A stretch of 64,000 nt of DNA. Origin: Cryobacterium sp. SO1 (GTDB taxonomy: Bacteria > Actinomycetota > Actinomycetes > Actinomycetales > Microbacteriaceae). The stretch covers positions 1,922,001 to 1,986,000 of the forward strand of contig NZ_CP067394.1 of assembly GCF_004210215.2 (NCBI RefSeq), written 5' to 3'. This document shows positions 1-9,445 of the stretch, in pieces (the stretch's first letter is position 1; each line of letters begins with the position of its first letter). The position numbers were made by a program, and so were the translations under genes. The notes beneath the pieces were generated by a model. The model saw only the letters and a program-made list of their open reading frames with translations, was not told where the DNA came from and did no database searches.

Positions 1-1264
1 GGCGGGTGCGGGCCTGGTCGGTGTCGTCGCTGGCGCGAATGACCTGGATAACCTCGTCGATGTCCAGGATCGCGATGAGCAGACCCTCGACCAGGTGCAG
101 CCGTTCCAGTCGGCGGGCCAGTCGGTACGCCGAACGACGCGTGACGACTTCGATGCGGTGGTCGACGTAGACCTGAAGCAACTCCACCAGGCCCAGGGTT
201 TGCGGGCCGCCGTTGACGAGGGCGACGGCGTTGATGTTGAAGGAGTCTTCCAGCGGTGTGACTCGATAGAGCTGTTCGAGCACGGCCTCCGGGCTGAACC
301 CGGTCTTGATCCCGATCACGAGGCGCAGCCCCTTGGTCCGGTCGGTGAGGTCGGTGACGTCCGAGATGCCACTGAGCTTCTTGGAGTTGACCCCGTCCTT
401 GATCTTCTCGATGACCCGCTCGGGGCCCACGAGGTACGGCAGTTCGCTGACGACGAGTCCGGCCTTGCGGGCCGTGATCGCTTCGACGGTCACCTTGGCC
501 CGGGTCTTGAAGCTGCCGCGCCCGGTCAGGTAGGCGTCCTTTATGCCCGCCAAGCCGACGATCGTGCCGCCGGTGGGCAGGTCGGGGCCGGGAATGAACT
601 CCATCAGCTCGTCCAGGGTCGCCCGGGGGTGCGCAAGCAGATGCCGGGCCGCCCCGATGACCTCGATCAGGTTGTGCGGGGCCATGTTCGTGGCCATGCC
701 CACCGCGATGCCGCTGGCCCCGTTGACGAGCAGGTTCGGGTAGGCCGCCGGGAGCACGTCCGGCTGGGTCAGCTGGTTGTCGTAGTTGGGCACGAAGTCC
801 ACGACGTCCTCGTCGAGGTGTTCGGTCATCGCCAACGCGGGCGCAGCCAGGCGCGCCTCCGTGTACCGGGGGGCGGCCGGGCCGTCGTCGAGTGAGCCGA
901 AGTTGCCGTGCCCGTCGATGAGCGGCACCCGGAGGGTGAACGCCTGAGCCATGCGCACCATGGCGTCGTAGATGGCCGTGTCGCCGTGCGGGTGCAGTTT
1001 GCCCATCACCTCACCCACGACCCGCGCCGACTTGACGTGACCGCGATCGGGCCGCAGGCCCATCTCGCTCATCTGGTACAGGATGCGCCGCTGCACAGGC
1101 TTGAGCCCGTCCCTGGCGTCGGGGAGGGCACGCGAGTAGATCACCGAGTAGGCGTACTCGAGGAACGACCCCTGCATCTCCGTGGACACATCGACGTCTT
1201 CGATGCGCTCGGTCGATGCAGCGGGCCCCGTGGTGTCTGACACTGTTTTGTCTGAGCGGCTCAT
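1..1264 (-). CDS. parC: DNA topoisomerase IV subunit A (partial, N-terminal part)
   Basis: This is the DNA-breaking subunit of a type IIA topoisomerase, acting with a ParE/GyrB partner in chromosome decatenation. The reading frame begins with ATG at 1264 and runs off the window after about 421 codons. The fragment shows the conserved early motif [11 protein letters not shown] (residues 55-65), the quinolone-region motif [10 protein letters not shown] (91-100) and the catalytic tyrosine in APRYTEARL (Tyr134). GyrA usually has GNYHPHGD where this protein has GKLHPHGD, which favours the ParC-like paralogue, but GyrA and ParC cannot be separated with certainty from the N-terminus. A CAGAAT hexamer 6 nt before the ATG suggests a leaderless transcript. 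The gene is divergent from the phosphodiesterase at 1375. Confidence 0.88.
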   Translation of the reverse strand, partial: MSRSDKTVSDTTGPAASTERIEDVDVSTEMQGSFLEYAYSVIYSRALPDARDGLKPVQRRILYQMSEMGLRPDRGHVKSARVVGEVMGKLHPHGDTAIYDAMVRMAQAFTLRVPLIDGHGNFGSLDDGPAAPRYTEARLAAPALAMTEHLDEDVVDFVPNYDNQLTQPDVLPAAYPNLLVNGASGIAVGMATNMAPHNLIEVIGAARHLLAHPRATLDELMEFIPGPDLPTGGTIVGLAGIKDAYLTGRGSFKTRAKVTVEAITARKAGLVVSELPYLVGPERVIEKIKDGVNSKKLSGISDVTDLTDRTKGLRLVIGIKTGFSPEAVLEQLYRVTPLEDSFNINAVALVNGGPQTLGLVELLQVYVDHRIEVVTRRSAYRLARRLERLHLVEGLLIAILDIDEVIQVIRASDDTDQARTR

Positions 1265-1374
1265 TCGTAGATTCTGCTGTGTGGTGCACACCGGCAGGAC
1301 CGGCGGCACGTGGCTGATGCGCACGGACCGGCGCTGAGGAAACGTGCGGCCGGGTCTATGTCAGACTGGGCCAG

Positions 1375-2511
1375 ATGCCCCCTATGCTACCGGTCCGGCC
1401 CTTCAGCGCCGTCCGCCTTGCCGATGTGTTGACAAGTTCCTTGGCGTCGCTGTCGGCCGAGCCGAACCCGCTCGGCCTGCCGAGCACCGGCAAGGCCGTC
1501 GTGGTGCTGGCGGATGGTCTGGGCGTCAGCAATCTGCGGGCCAGGGCCGGGCACGCCAGGTTCCTCACCAGCAACCTGGCCAAGGCCGATGTGGTCGACG
1601 GGGTATTCCCGGCCACCACCGCCGCGGGTATCGCCTCCCTCGCCACCGGGGTCGCGCCCGGCACCCACGGCCTGGTCGGCTACAGGGTCCTGGACAGCGC
1701 GCACGACAGGGTGGTCAACCAGCTCACCGGCTGGGACGAACAGATGGAACCGCACCTCTGGCAGAACCAGCCCACGGTCTTCGAGCGCGCCGCGGAGGCC
1801 GGGATCCCCAGCTTCGCCGTCGGACCCAAGCGGTTCGCCGGATCGGGTTTCAGCCAGGCGGTGCTCCGCGGCGCACACTACCTGCCGGCGGAGACCATCG
1901 GTGCGCGTTTCGCCGCGGCCCGCGCGGTCTTCGACACCGAGCCCCGGGCGCTGATCTATCTGTACGTGCCGGAGCTCGACATCAGCGCGCACGCCCACGG
2001 CTGGGAATCACCGCGCTGGCTGGCCCAGCTGGAGGCATTGGACGCGGAAGCGGCCCGGTTCGCCGGCGGCCTACGGCAGGACGAGGGCATGATCCTCACC
2101 GCGGACCACGGTGTCGTCGACGTGCCCGAAGCCAGGCAGGTGCTCTTCGACACCGTGCCGCACCTCGTCGCCGGTGTGCGGCACATCGGCGGCGACCCGC
2201 GCTGCCTACAGCTCTACACCGAACCGGGGGTCGACGCGGACGCGCTGGCCGATCACTGGCGTGCGGTGGAGGGTGAGCGAGCCTGGGTCTTCACCAGGGC
2301 CGAAGCCGTCGGCGCGGGATTGTTCGGCGCCGTGCGGGCCGAGGCGCTGCCCCGCATCGGCGACGTCATCGTCGCCGCCCGCAAGCTCATCGCCTACTAC
2401 GACTCCCGGGAACCCAATCAGTCCGCACGCGGCATGATCGGCCAGCACGGTTCGCTCACCGACGAGGAACTGCGCGTTCCACTCGTTCGTCTGGGCGCCT
2501 ACCGGCGTTGA
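1375..2511 (+). CDS. Alkaline phosphatase superfamily protein (nucleotide pyrophosphatase/phosphodiesterase type)
   Basis: This 378-residue protein looks like a type I phosphodiesterase/nucleotide pyrophosphatase, a two-metal enzyme that hydrolyses phosphate mono- or diesters. Metal-binding residues are visible in VVVLADGLG (Asp47), the nucleophile region is FPATTAAGIASLATG (Thr81/Thr82), and a later metal motif is LTADHGVVD. No signal peptide is evident, so a cytoplasmic site is likely; the substrate is unknown. The first ATG at 1375 follows a CAGACT hexamer by 7 nt (leaderless layout). An in-frame ATG at 1384 is an equally reasonable start. It is divergent from parC and convergent with the DUF3043 gene, with a terminator hairpin between. 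Confidence 0.82.
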   Translation: MPPMLPVRPFSAVRLADVLTSSLASLSAEPNPLGLPSTGKAVVVLADGLGVSNLRARAGHARFLTSNLAKADVVDGVFPATTAAGIASLATGVAPGTHGLVGYRVLDSAHDRVVNQLTGWDEQMEPHLWQNQPTVFERAAEAGIPSFAVGPKRFAGSGFSQAVLRGAHYLPAETIGARFAAARAVFDTEPRALIYLYVPELDISAHAHGWESPRWLAQLEALDAEAARFAGGLRQDEGMILTADHGVVDVPEARQVLFDTVPHLVAGVRHIGGDPRCLQLYTEPGVDADALADHWRAVEGERAWVFTRAEAVGAGLFGAVRAEALPRIGDVIVAARKLIAYYDSREPNQSARGMIGQHGSLTDEELRVPLVRLGAYRR

Positions 2512-2523
2512 CCGCCGAGCACG

Positions 2524-2556
2524 AAAAACCCCTCGGAGCGAGAGCTGCGAGGGGTT
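2524..2556 (-). terminator. Intrinsic terminator between convergent genes
   Basis: A perfect 9-bp stem (AACCCCTCG at 2527-2535 pairing with 2548-2556) closes a 12-nt loop. Read on the - strand it is followed by a run of five T, so it should stop transcripts of the DUF3043 gene. As a hairpin it may also slow transcripts arriving from the phosphodiesterase gene. Confidence 0.8.
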
Positions 2557-2571
2557 GCTGTGTGTCGTGGC

Positions 2572-3168
2572 TCAGGCCGGGTACTGGCCGCGCTTGACCT
2601 GCGGTTTCGGCAGGCGCATGACCCGCAGCTGCAGGGCTCGCATGGCCGCGTACCAACGAACCTTCTCGGCCCGGTCGGCACCGAACTTGGCTTCGATCTT
2701 CTTGGTCAGGATGAATCCCAGCACTATACAGTCCGCGATCGCCACCAGGAAGAACGCCCAGAGCGCGAGGATGCCGTAGGTCTGCACCGACGGGTCCGGG
2801 AAGAACGTGAGCAGGATGACCAGGAACATGACCGGGATCATGAACTCGCCCACGTTGAATCGCGCGTCGATGTAGTCGCGGGCGAAACGCTTCTGCGGTC
2901 CGCGCTCACGCGACGGCAGGTACTTGTCCTCGCCGGCGGCCATGCCCAGACGGGCCCGCTCGCGGCCCTCGGCCGACTTGGCGCGGGCCTGTTTGGCGGC
3001 GAGCTTGCGGTCGTCCGGAACCAGGGGGCGCTTGTTCGCGGCTTCCTGCACCCGGCGGCTCGGCGTGGGCTGGCCCTTGCCGCCGGGCGTTCCGGCCAGG
3101 CGGGCCTTCGTTTCGTCGGCAGACTCGATCGACGGCTCTGCGCCGGGATTTACAGGTTGCTTAGCCAC
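2572..3168 (-). CDS. DUF3043 family membrane protein
   Basis: This is a 198-residue protein of the actinobacterial DUF3043 type, whose function is not known. The N-terminal 90 residues are basic and Ala/Lys/Arg-rich (cytosolic). Two hydrophobic helices follow, roughly residues 108-126 (FMIPVMFLVILLTFF region) and 132-152 (ILALWAFFLVAIADCIVL region), and then a basic C-terminus. The start is GTG at 3168, supported by an AAGGAA ribosome-binding site 7-8 nt upstream; the ATG two bases earlier is out of frame. It is divergent from the M20 peptidase gene with only 40 bp between them. Confidence 0.82.
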   Translation of the reverse strand: MAKQPVNPGAEPSIESADETKARLAGTPGGKGQPTPSRRVQEAANKRPLVPDDRKLAAKQARAKSAEGRERARLGMAAGEDKYLPSRERGPQKRFARDYIDARFNVGEFMIPVMFLVILLTFFPDPSVQTYGILALWAFFLVAIADCIVLGFILTKKIEAKFGADRAEKVRWYAAMRALQLRVMRLPKPQVKRGQYPA

Positions 3169-3195
3169 ATCAGTTCCTTGCAGTCAGGTTTGCCT

Positions 3196-3201
3196 TAAGA
3201 T
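3196..3201 (+). promoter_or_regulatory. -10 element for leaderless M20 peptidase transcript
   Basis: The hexamer TAAGAT lies 7 nt before the ATG at 3209, so transcription should begin at or next to the start codon. There is no Shine-Dalgarno sequence before that ATG. Confidence 0.45.
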
Positions 3202-3208
3202 TACCCGC

Positions 3209-4645
3209 ATGACGGATACCGCGGATACAGAAGCAGGAACCACCCAGCAAGACACGGCGCAAACACTCGAATCCGCGCTGAGGAACGCCGTCGAACGGGA
3301 GCTCCCGCGCACCATCGCCGACCTCTGCACGCTGGTGCGGATCCCCTCCGTGTCCTGGGCGGCCTTCGACCGGGAGCACGTGCGCAACAGCGCCGAGGCC
3401 GTCGCCGAATTGGCGAGGGAGATCGGCATCTTCGACGCCGTCACTGTCACCCAGGCCGGGATCCCCGGTGCCGACGAACTCGGACAGCCCGCCGTGCTCG
3501 CCACCCGCGCGGCCAAGAACGGGCGTCCCACCGTGCTGCTCTACGCCCACCATGACGTGCAACCCCCTGGACTGGACGAACACTGGGAATCGCCCCCGTT
3601 CGAACCGACCGTGCGCGGCGACCGACTGTACGGGCGCGGCGCCGCCGACGACAAGGCCGGCGTGATGGCGCATGTCGCCGCGCTGCGCGCCCTCCACGCG
3701 GCCACCGGCGGCGACCTCGACCTGGGCCTGGCACTCTTCATCGAGGGTGAGGAGGAGTTCGGCAGTCGCTCGTTCGCCACCTTCCTCAGCGAGAACCGGC
3801 AGGCGCTGCGGGCCGACGCGATCGTCGTCGCCGACTCCAACAACTGGGACATCCACACCCCGGCGATCACCACCGGGTTGCGCGGCAACGTCACCTTCCG
3901 GCTCACCGTGAGCACCCTGGCGCATGCGTCGCACTCGGGGATGTTCGGCGGCGCCGTTCCGGACGCGATGATGGCGACCATCACACTGCTGGGCACCCTG
4001 TACGCCGCGGACGGGTCCGTGGCGATAACGGGTCTCACCAGTCACGACGCACCGACCCCGTCGTACGAGGAATCCGCATTGCGCCAGGAGACCGGCCTGC
4101 TCGAGGGCGTCCAGCCGATCGGCCACGGCACGATCCTCAGCCGGATCTGGTCGCAACCCGCGATGACCGTCACCGGCATCGACGCGCCAAGCGTCGCCAA
4201 CGCGTCCAACACCCTGACCCCCTCCGTCAGCGTGCAGATCAGCGTGCGCATCGCGCCGGGTCAGTCCGCCAAGGAGGCCGCGGCCGCGATCGAGGCTCAC
4301 CTGCGTCAGAACGCGCCGTTCGGCGCCCACATCCAGATCGACGATCTCGACACCGGAGAACCGTTCTTGGTGGACACCGGGGGATGGGCCGTGGCCGAAA
4401 CCCGCCTGGCCATGACGGCCGGGTGGGGGGTCAACCCCGTCGACATCGGCGTCGGCGGCTCGATCCCGTTCATCGCGGACCTGGTCCGGGAATTCCCCGA
4501 CGCCCAGATTCTGGTCACCGGGGTGGAAGACCCGGATTCCCGTGCGCACAGCCCCAACGAGTCACTACACCTGGGCGTCTTCACCCGGGCTGTGCTCAGC
4601 GAGGCGTTCCTGCTGGGCCGCCTGAACGCGCGCACCGGACACTGA
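3209..4645 (+). CDS. M20 family dipeptidase/metallopeptidase
   Basis: This 478-residue protein is a zinc-dependent M20 peptidase, probably hydrolysing dipeptides or similar amide substrates in the cytosol. Visible family motifs are the first metal ligand in LLYAHHDVQP (His113-region), the bridging Asp in GRGAADDKAG, the catalytic Glu pair in IEGEEEFGS, and a lid domain in the middle. A final HSPNESLHL motif near the C-terminus carries the last metal-binding His. The frame remains open far upstream through the neighbouring gene, but the true start is ATG 3209, chosen from the -10 element just upstream and the position of family homology. The exact substrate cannot be read from sequence. Confidence 0.86.
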   Translation: MTDTADTEAGTTQQDTAQTLESALRNAVERELPRTIADLCTLVRIPSVSWAAFDREHVRNSAEAVAELAREIGIFDAVTVTQAGIPGADELGQPAVLATRAAKNGRPTVLLYAHHDVQPPGLDEHWESPPFEPTVRGDRLYGRGAADDKAGVMAHVAALRALHAATGGDLDLGLALFIEGEEEFGSRSFATFLSENRQALRADAIVVADSNNWDIHTPAITTGLRGNVTFRLTVSTLAHASHSGMFGGAVPDAMMATITLLGTLYAADGSVAITGLTSHDAPTPSYEESALRQETGLLEGVQPIGHGTILSRIWSQPAMTVTGIDAPSVANASNTLTPSVSVQISVRIAPGQSAKEAAAAIEAHLRQNAPFGAHIQIDDLDTGEPFLVDTGGWAVAETRLAMTAGWGVNPVDIGVGGSIPFIADLVREFPDAQILVTGVEDPDSRAHSPNESLHLGVFTRAVLSEAFLLGRLNARTGH

Positions 4646-4775
4646 TCAGGCAACCCGTGCCAACGGTCCAGCCCGTTCCCGGGCGGGGCGGATACACTAG
4701 GAACAGATTCGCCGGCCGGACCCCATGCGCGTGGGATGCTCACCGAAGCGAAACCGGATAATACCGAGGAGTACC

Positions 4776-5132
4776 ATGACCGACACGATCGAAACCCGCA
4801 CCGACGCCCACGGCGTCGGCCTCACCGATGTCGCAGCCCAGAAGGTCCGCAGCCTGCTTACCCAGGAAGGCCGCGAAGACCTGCGTCTGCGCGTGGCCGT
4901 ACAGCCCGGCGGTTGCTCGGGCCTGATCTACCAGCTGTACTTCGACGAGCGCACCCTCGAGGGTGACGCTGTCATGGACTACAACGGTGTTGAGGTCGTC
5001 GTCGACAAGATGAGCGTGCCCTATCTGGAGGGAGCCTCCATCGACTTCGAGGACACCATCCAGAAGCAGGGCTTCACCATCGACAATCCCAACGCCGGCG
5101 GCAGCTGCGCCTGCGGAGACTCTTTCCACTAG
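4776..5132 (+). CDS. erpA: A-type iron-sulfur cluster insertion protein ErpA/HesB
   Basis: This is a 118-residue A-type carrier that delivers Fe-S clusters to apo-proteins. The three cluster-binding cysteines of the family are present: Cys47 in PGGCSGL and Cys111/Cys113 in GGSCACGDSF. The start ATG at 4776 has a GAGGAG ribosome-binding site 5-10 nt upstream; a longer in-frame version beginning at 4725 lacks such a site. A TACACT hexamer at 4693-4698 may be the -10 element, giving a leader of about 70 nt. It sits directly upstream of the cytochrome oxidase genes and of the Rieske-containing bc1 operon, a setting that fits a role in maturing respiratory Fe-S proteins, but a strong hairpin separates it from ctaC. 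Confidence 0.92.
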   Translation: MTDTIETRTDAHGVGLTDVAAQKVRSLLTQEGREDLRLRVAVQPGGCSGLIYQLYFDERTLEGDAVMDYNGVEVVVDKMSVPYLEGASIDFEDTIQKQGFTIDNPNAGGSCACGDSFH

Positions 5133-5146
5133 ACGTTCCGTTGCCC

Positions 5147-5180
5147 ACGAAGGAGACCGTCCTCGGACGGTCTCCTTCGT
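5147..5180 (+). terminator. Strong hairpin terminator after erpA
   Basis: An almost uninterrupted 15-16 bp perfect stem (arms 5147-5162 and 5165-5180) starts 14 nt after the erpA stop. No T-tract follows, which is common for actinobacterial hairpin terminators. Confidence 0.75.
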
Positions 5181-5387
5181 ACGTAGCCCCGCGGTGACCT
5201 TCATCGGGGAACAGGCCCGGGAAACCGCCGGGAACAGGCCCTTCGACCCTGTTGCCGCGCCGGGACCGTGGTCCAAAATTGCCACGGGCCCGTCGTTCGT
5301 GCACTCAGCGGGGACCGGCGCGGAGTAAGCTAGAGATGATAAAAGCACTTCCTGTGTAGTGCCCTCACGTCTCCCGAAAGGTCACCG

Positions 5388-6275
5388 GTGCTCAGAAACC
5401 GCCGTCTCCGATGGGCCGCCATTCCGGTCGCAGCAACGCTAGCCATTGTCCTCGCCGGATGTACCCAGGCTCAACTCAACGGGTACCTGCCCGGCTTCGA
5501 GGAGGGCGAGGCTCCGGTGACCAACAACACCGAGCGTGTCTCCGGTCTCTGGACCACCTCGTGGATCGTCCTGCTCATCGTCGGTCTGATCACCTGGGGC
5601 CTCACCATCTGGGCCGTCGTGGTCTACCGACGCCGCAAGGGCCAGACCGGTCTGCCCGTGCAGCTGCGCTACAACATGCCGATCGAGATCTTCTACACCA
5701 TCGTTCCGCTGATTCTGGTGCTCGGCTTCTTCGCGTTCACCGCTCGGGACCAGAACGCGATCGAGGCCAGGTTCGATGAACCCGACCTGCAGATCGAAGT
5801 GATCGGCAAGCAGTGGGCCTGGGACTTCAACTACGTCACCGACGACGTGTTCACCCAGGGCATCCAGGGTCAGCCCGACCTCGAGGGGGAGAGGGGCGCA
5901 CTCGTCGAGTCCGAGATCCCCACCCTCGTCCTTCCGGTCGGCAAGAAGATCGAGATCGCCCTGGAGGCGCGCGACGTCATCCACTCTTTCTGGGTCATCG
6001 ACTTCCTCTACAAGAAGGACATGATTCCCGGCAAGACCAACTACATGTCGGTCATCCCCGAACGCATCGGAACGTACGACGGCAAGTGCGCCGAGCTGTG
6101 CGGCGAGTATCACTCCCTGATGCTCTTCAACGTGGAAGTCGTGTCAGAGGCCGACTACGAGGCGTACGTCGACTCGCTCCGCGCAGCCGGCAACGACGGC
6201 CAGGTCTCCAACGAATACGACCGCAACTCGAATCTCCCAGGCACCGACGCCCCGACGGCTGAGGAAGGCAACTAG
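5388..6275 (+). CDS. ctaC: Cytochrome c oxidase subunit II
   Basis: This is the 295-residue subunit II of the aa3 terminal oxidase, carrying the CuA centre that accepts electrons from cytochrome c. It has a lipoprotein signal with lipobox LAGC (Cys25), two transmembrane helices (about 57-80 and 99-119), and a periplasmic cupredoxin domain. The CuA ligands are visible: His199 in IHSFW, then Cys234, Cys238, His242 and Met245 in the CAELCGEYHSLM motif. The start is GTG 5388 after a GAAAGG ribosome-binding site. Within the 208-nt gap to the preceding hairpin, TAAGCT at 5326-5331 is a possible -10. Only 3 nt separate it from ctaD, so the two are surely co-transcribed. Confidence 0.96.
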   Translation: MLRNRRLRWAAIPVAATLAIVLAGCTQAQLNGYLPGFEEGEAPVTNNTERVSGLWTTSWIVLLIVGLITWGLTIWAVVVYRRRKGQTGLPVQLRYNMPIEIFYTIVPLILVLGFFAFTARDQNAIEARFDEPDLQIEVIGKQWAWDFNYVTDDVFTQGIQGQPDLEGERGALVESEIPTLVLPVGKKIEIALEARDVIHSFWVIDFLYKKDMIPGKTNYMSVIPERIGTYDGKCAELCGEYHSLMLFNVEVVSEADYEAYVDSLRAAGNDGQVSNEYDRNSNLPGTDAPTAEEGN

Positions 6276-6278
6276 ACC

Positions 6279-8015
6279 ATGAGCACGACAACAGCTCCCG
6301 CCGGCGCCCCGGCGGCCACCCCGGCGGCACGGCCGACCGGTGTCGACCGTAAGGGCAACATCGTCGTCCGGTGGATCACCTCCACCGACCACAAGGTCAT
6401 CGGGTACATGTACCTGATCACCTCGTTCATCTATTTCTGCCTCGGCGGGGTGATGGCGCTCGTGATGCGCGCCCAGCTCTTCGAACCCGGCCTGCAGATC
6501 GTGCAGACCAAGGAGCAGTACAACCAGCTCTTCACGATGCACGGCACGATCATGCTCCTCATGTTCGCCACGCCGCTGTTCTTCGGCTTCGCGAACGCAC
6601 TGATGCCGCTGCAGATCGGTGCACCCGATGTGGCCTTCCCGCGACTGAACGCGTTCTCGTTCTGGTTGTTCTTCTTCGGCAGCCTGATCGCCGTCGGCGG
6701 CTTCCTCACCCCGCAGGGTGCGGCGTCCTTCGGATGGTTCGCGTACCAACCGTTGGCCTCCACAACGTTCTCGCCAGGAATCGGCGGCAATCTCTGGATG
6801 GTGGGCCTGGGTCTGTCCGGTTTCGGCACCATCCTCGGTGGCGTGAACTTCATCACCACGATCATCACGATGCGCGCGCCGGGCATGACCATGTTCCGTA
6901 TGCCGATCTTCACCTGGAACACCCTGGTCACCTCGCTGCTGATCCTGATGGCGTTCCCGGTCCTCGCCGCGGCGATGCTCGCCGCCGCCAGCGACCGGAT
7001 CTTCCTCTCGCACATCTACGACCCGGCCAACGGTGGCGCCATCCTCTGGCAGCACCTGTTCTGGTTCTTCGGCCACCCCGAGGTGTACATCATTGCGCTG
7101 CCGTTCTTCGGCATCGTCTCCGAGGTCTTCCCGGTCTTCAGCCGCAAGCCGATCTTCGGGTACAAGACCCTGATCTACGCCACCATTTCGATCGCGGCAC
7201 TGTCCGTGACGGTGTGGGCTCACCACATGTACGTGACCGGCTCGGTCCTGCTCCCGTTCTTCTCCCTGATGACCATGCTCATCGCGGTACCGACCGGTGT
7301 GAAGATCTTCAACTGGATCGGCACCATGTGGCGCGGTTCGCTGACCTTCGAAACCCCCATGCTCTGGGCGATCGGCTTCCTCATCACGTTCACCTTCGGC
7401 GGCCTGACCGGCGTCATCCTGGCGTCGCCGCCGCTGGACTTCCACGTGTCCGACACCTACTTCGTGGTTGCACACTTCCACTACGTCGTTTTCGGAACCG
7501 TCGTCTTCGCCATGTTCAGCGGTTTCTACTTCTGGTGGCCCAAGTGGACCGGCAAGATGCTCAACGAACGCCTGGGCAAGTGGCACTTCTGGCTGCTGTT
7601 CGTCGGCTTCCACACGACCTTCCTGGTGCAGCACTGGCTCGGCGTGGTGGGCATGCCCCGCCGCTACGCGTCCTACCTGCCCGATGACGGCTTCACCTGG
7701 ATGAACCAGCTCTCCACTGTCGGCTCGATGATCCTGGCCGTGTCGATGATCCCGTTCTTCCTCAACGTGTACGTCACCGCGCGCACGGCTCCGAAGGTCA
7801 CGGTCAACGACCCGTGGGGCTACGGCGCCTCCCTGGAGTGGGCGACCTCCTGCCCGCCGCCGCGGCACAACTTCACGTCGATCCCCAGGATCCGTTCCGA
7901 GCGTCCGGCGTTCGACCTGAACCACCCGGAGGCCGGCATGCCCGTCGGTATCGGTCCGGCAAAGGACGCGCCGGATGCCCCCACGTATGACGCAGGATCG
8001 GAAAAGGTCAAGTAG
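6279..8015 (+). CDS. ctaD: Cytochrome c oxidase subunit I
   Basis: This is the 578-residue catalytic subunit of the aa3 oxidase; it reduces oxygen at the heme a3-CuB site and pumps protons. Twelve membrane helices are expected and the key ligands are present: His88 (heme a) in TMHGT, the CuB His266 with cross-linked Tyr270 in GHPEVY, CuB His315/His316 in WAHHMY, and the heme ligands His399 and His401 in [10 protein letters not shown]. The last 60 residues form a soluble Pro-rich tail typical of actinobacterial CtaD. It is the middle gene of ctaC-ctaD-ctaF; its stop codon directly abuts the ctaF start. Confidence 0.97.
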   Translation: MSTTTAPAGAPAATPAARPTGVDRKGNIVVRWITSTDHKVIGYMYLITSFIYFCLGGVMALVMRAQLFEPGLQIVQTKEQYNQLFTMHGTIMLLMFATPLFFGFANALMPLQIGAPDVAFPRLNAFSFWLFFFGSLIAVGGFLTPQGAASFGWFAYQPLASTTFSPGIGGNLWMVGLGLSGFGTILGGVNFITTIITMRAPGMTMFRMPIFTWNTLVTSLLILMAFPVLAAAMLAAASDRIFLSHIYDPANGGAILWQHLFWFFGHPEVYIIALPFFGIVSEVFPVFSRKPIFGYKTLIYATISIAALSVTVWAHHMYVTGSVLLPFFSLMTMLIAVPTGVKIFNWIGTMWRGSLTFETPMLWAIGFLITFTFGGLTGVILASPPLDFHVSDTYFVVAHFHYVVFGTVVFAMFSGFYFWWPKWTGKMLNERLGKWHFWLLFVGFHTTFLVQHWLGVVGMPRRYASYLPDDGFTWMNQLSTVGSMILAVSMIPFFLNVYVTARTAPKVTVNDPWGYGASLEWATSCPPPRHNFTSIPRIRSERPAFDLNHPEAGMPVGIGPAKDAPDAPTYDAGSEKVK

Positions 8016-8438
8016 ATGAAAGCCAATATCAACCTCTACTGGATCCTGACGGTGTTCCTTGCCGTGGTGACGGTGGCGTATATCGTCTGGGGCCTCGTGG
8101 ACCCGAACCAGGGACGCATCGAGTGGGTCGGGACCTTCGCGATCGCCCTCTGCGCCTTGCTGGTGGCGTTCATCGGTTTCTACCTGTCCCGCGTGTACAA
8201 GGCGCAGGGCGGCGAACTGCCCGAGGACATGCTCGACGCGAACATCGATGACGGCGACCCCGAACTGGGCTTCTTCAGCCCGTGGAGCTGGTGGCCCATC
8301 CTGCTCGCGGCCAGCGCGGCCCTGTTGTTCCTGGGGCTCGCCGCCGGCTTTTGGATCTCATTCATCGCCGTGGGCCTCGGCGTGATCAGCCTCGTCGGCT
8401 GGGTGTACGAGTACTACCGGGGCCTGTTCGCCCGCTAG
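8016..8438 (+). CDS. ctaF: Cytochrome c oxidase subunit IV, actinobacterial type
   Basis: This 140-residue membrane protein is the small actinobacterial oxidase subunit (CtaF). Four hydrophobic helices are visible: residues about 5-28, 36-55, 90-112 and 113-133, separated by an acidic loop (ELPEDMLDANIDDGDPELG). The ATG begins at the base after the ctaD stop, indicating translational coupling. It has no cofactor-binding residues and is thought to stabilise the bc1-aa3 supercomplex. It is the last gene of the ctaCDF unit and is followed by a terminator. Confidence 0.92.
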   Translation: MKANINLYWILTVFLAVVTVAYIVWGLVDPNQGRIEWVGTFAIALCALLVAFIGFYLSRVYKAQGGELPEDMLDANIDDGDPELGFFSPWSWWPILLAASAALLFLGLAAGFWISFIAVGLGVISLVGWVYEYYRGLFAR

Positions 8439-8451
8439 CGGCGCATCCGGT

Positions 8452-8491
8452 GACACAGCGCCGGTGACCCCAGGGTCACTGGCGCTGTGTC
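8452..8491. terminator. Bidirectional hairpin between ctaF and rlmA-like gene
   Basis: An 18-bp stem (8452-8469 with 8474-8491, one G-T pair) closes a 4-nt loop. It lies 13 nt after ctaF and 11 nt from the stop of the convergent methyltransferase gene, so it can serve both transcripts. Confidence 0.85.
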
Positions 8492-8502
8492 GTGCGCGGC
8501 GT

Positions 8503-9429
8503 TCAGACCCCGGTTCGCCGGAAGGCGAGCAGGCGGAACGCGACGGTGACGTCGGTTGACGTGCGTTCTCCGGAGGGGCTCGAAGACGACGCCGAATGCG
8601 GCGCGTGGTGTGAGGACGGGCCCATGCCGATCAGGGCGGCGACGTCATCGGGGGAGAGCGTCAGGACCCGGCTGAGGTCCTCGGTGCCCTCCAGAACGAA
8701 ACCCGACGCGAGACTGCCGATCAGGTCATCGCTCTTGTTGTCGTGCACGGCCAGGGCCAGGCCGGCGGCCTGGAGCTCCTGCAGATGGCTCGGGTGCGGC
8801 ACCACGACGGCCAACAGGGCACCGGGGCCGAGGATGCGATGGAACTCGGCCGGATTCCGGGGTGCGAACACGTTGATCAGCACGTCGGCCGCGCCGTTCC
8901 TGATGGGCAACGGCGACCAGACGTCCGCGACAAGTCCCTGCGTCATCGCACTGTCGTCGGCGAGCCCGGAACGGACCGTGCGCGCTACAGCGGCCGCGGA
9001 CAGGTCCATGGCCAGTGCACGGACACCGGGGTCAGGCGACTGCGGGTGCTCGGGCCCGCTGCGAGCGGTAGGATGCGCCGCGGCGGCTGTCGTGCTGGCC
9101 AAGACACCGCGAAGGTAGTAGCCGGTGCCGCAGCCGATGTCGATGACCCGGCCCGGGGATTCGGTGGCGACGAGCGCGCCGAGAGCGCTGCGCAACTCGG
9201 CGTACCAGCCGCGTTCCAGAAAGGTGTCCCGGGCGTCGAGCATCGCGGGGGAGTCCCCGATAAGTTTCCGTGAGCCGACGACGAGTGAGGCGAATCCACG
9301 GCGGTTGGTGTCGAAGCGATGCCGGTTGGCACAGGCGAGCACCAGTTGTCCCGCAGGGGCTAGGTCGCTGAAACAGTTCGGGCACCGCAGCCACTCCGAC
9401 AGAGTCTGGAGTGACAGCGGTGCCCGCAC
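8503..9429 (-). CDS. 23S rRNA (guanine-N1)-methyltransferase, RlmA type
   Basis: This 308-residue protein is a SAM-dependent methyltransferase of the RlmA family, which methylates a guanine in helix 35 of 23S rRNA (related enzymes confer tylosin resistance). The N-terminal zinc knuckle is clear: Cys16, Cys19, Cys33 and His37. The SAM-binding motif VIDIGCGTGYYL follows in the middle third. An unusual Ser/His-rich stretch interrupts the region just before the C-terminus. The frame stays open well into qcrB, but the zinc motif sets the start at GTG 9429, 17 nt after the qcrB stop, so it is probably the tail gene of the ctaE-qcrCAB operon. The rRNA position (RlmA-I or RlmA-II) cannot be told by eye. 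Confidence 0.8.
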   Translation of the reverse strand: MRAPLSLQTLSEWLRCPNCFSDLAPAGQLVLACANRHRFDTNRRGFASLVVGSRKLIGDSPAMLDARDTFLERGWYAELRSALGALVATESPGRVIDIGCGTGYYLRGVLASTTAAAAHPTARSGPEHPQSPDPGVRALAMDLSAAAVARTVRSGLADDSAMTQGLVADVWSPLPIRNGAADVLINVFAPRNPAEFHRILGPGALLAVVVPHPSHLQELQAAGLALAVHDNKSDDLIGSLASGFVLEGTEDLSRVLTLSPDDVAALIGMGPSSHHAPHSASSSSPSGERTSTDVTVAFRLLAFRRTGV

Positions 9430-9445
9430 CTGCTCGCTTGGGTGG

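Noticed and set aside
3183..3201. IdeR/DtxR iron-box-like sequence before the M20 gene
   Set aside because: Only about 11 of 19 positions match and the second half-site is absent; the T-rich stretch is better explained by the -10 element.
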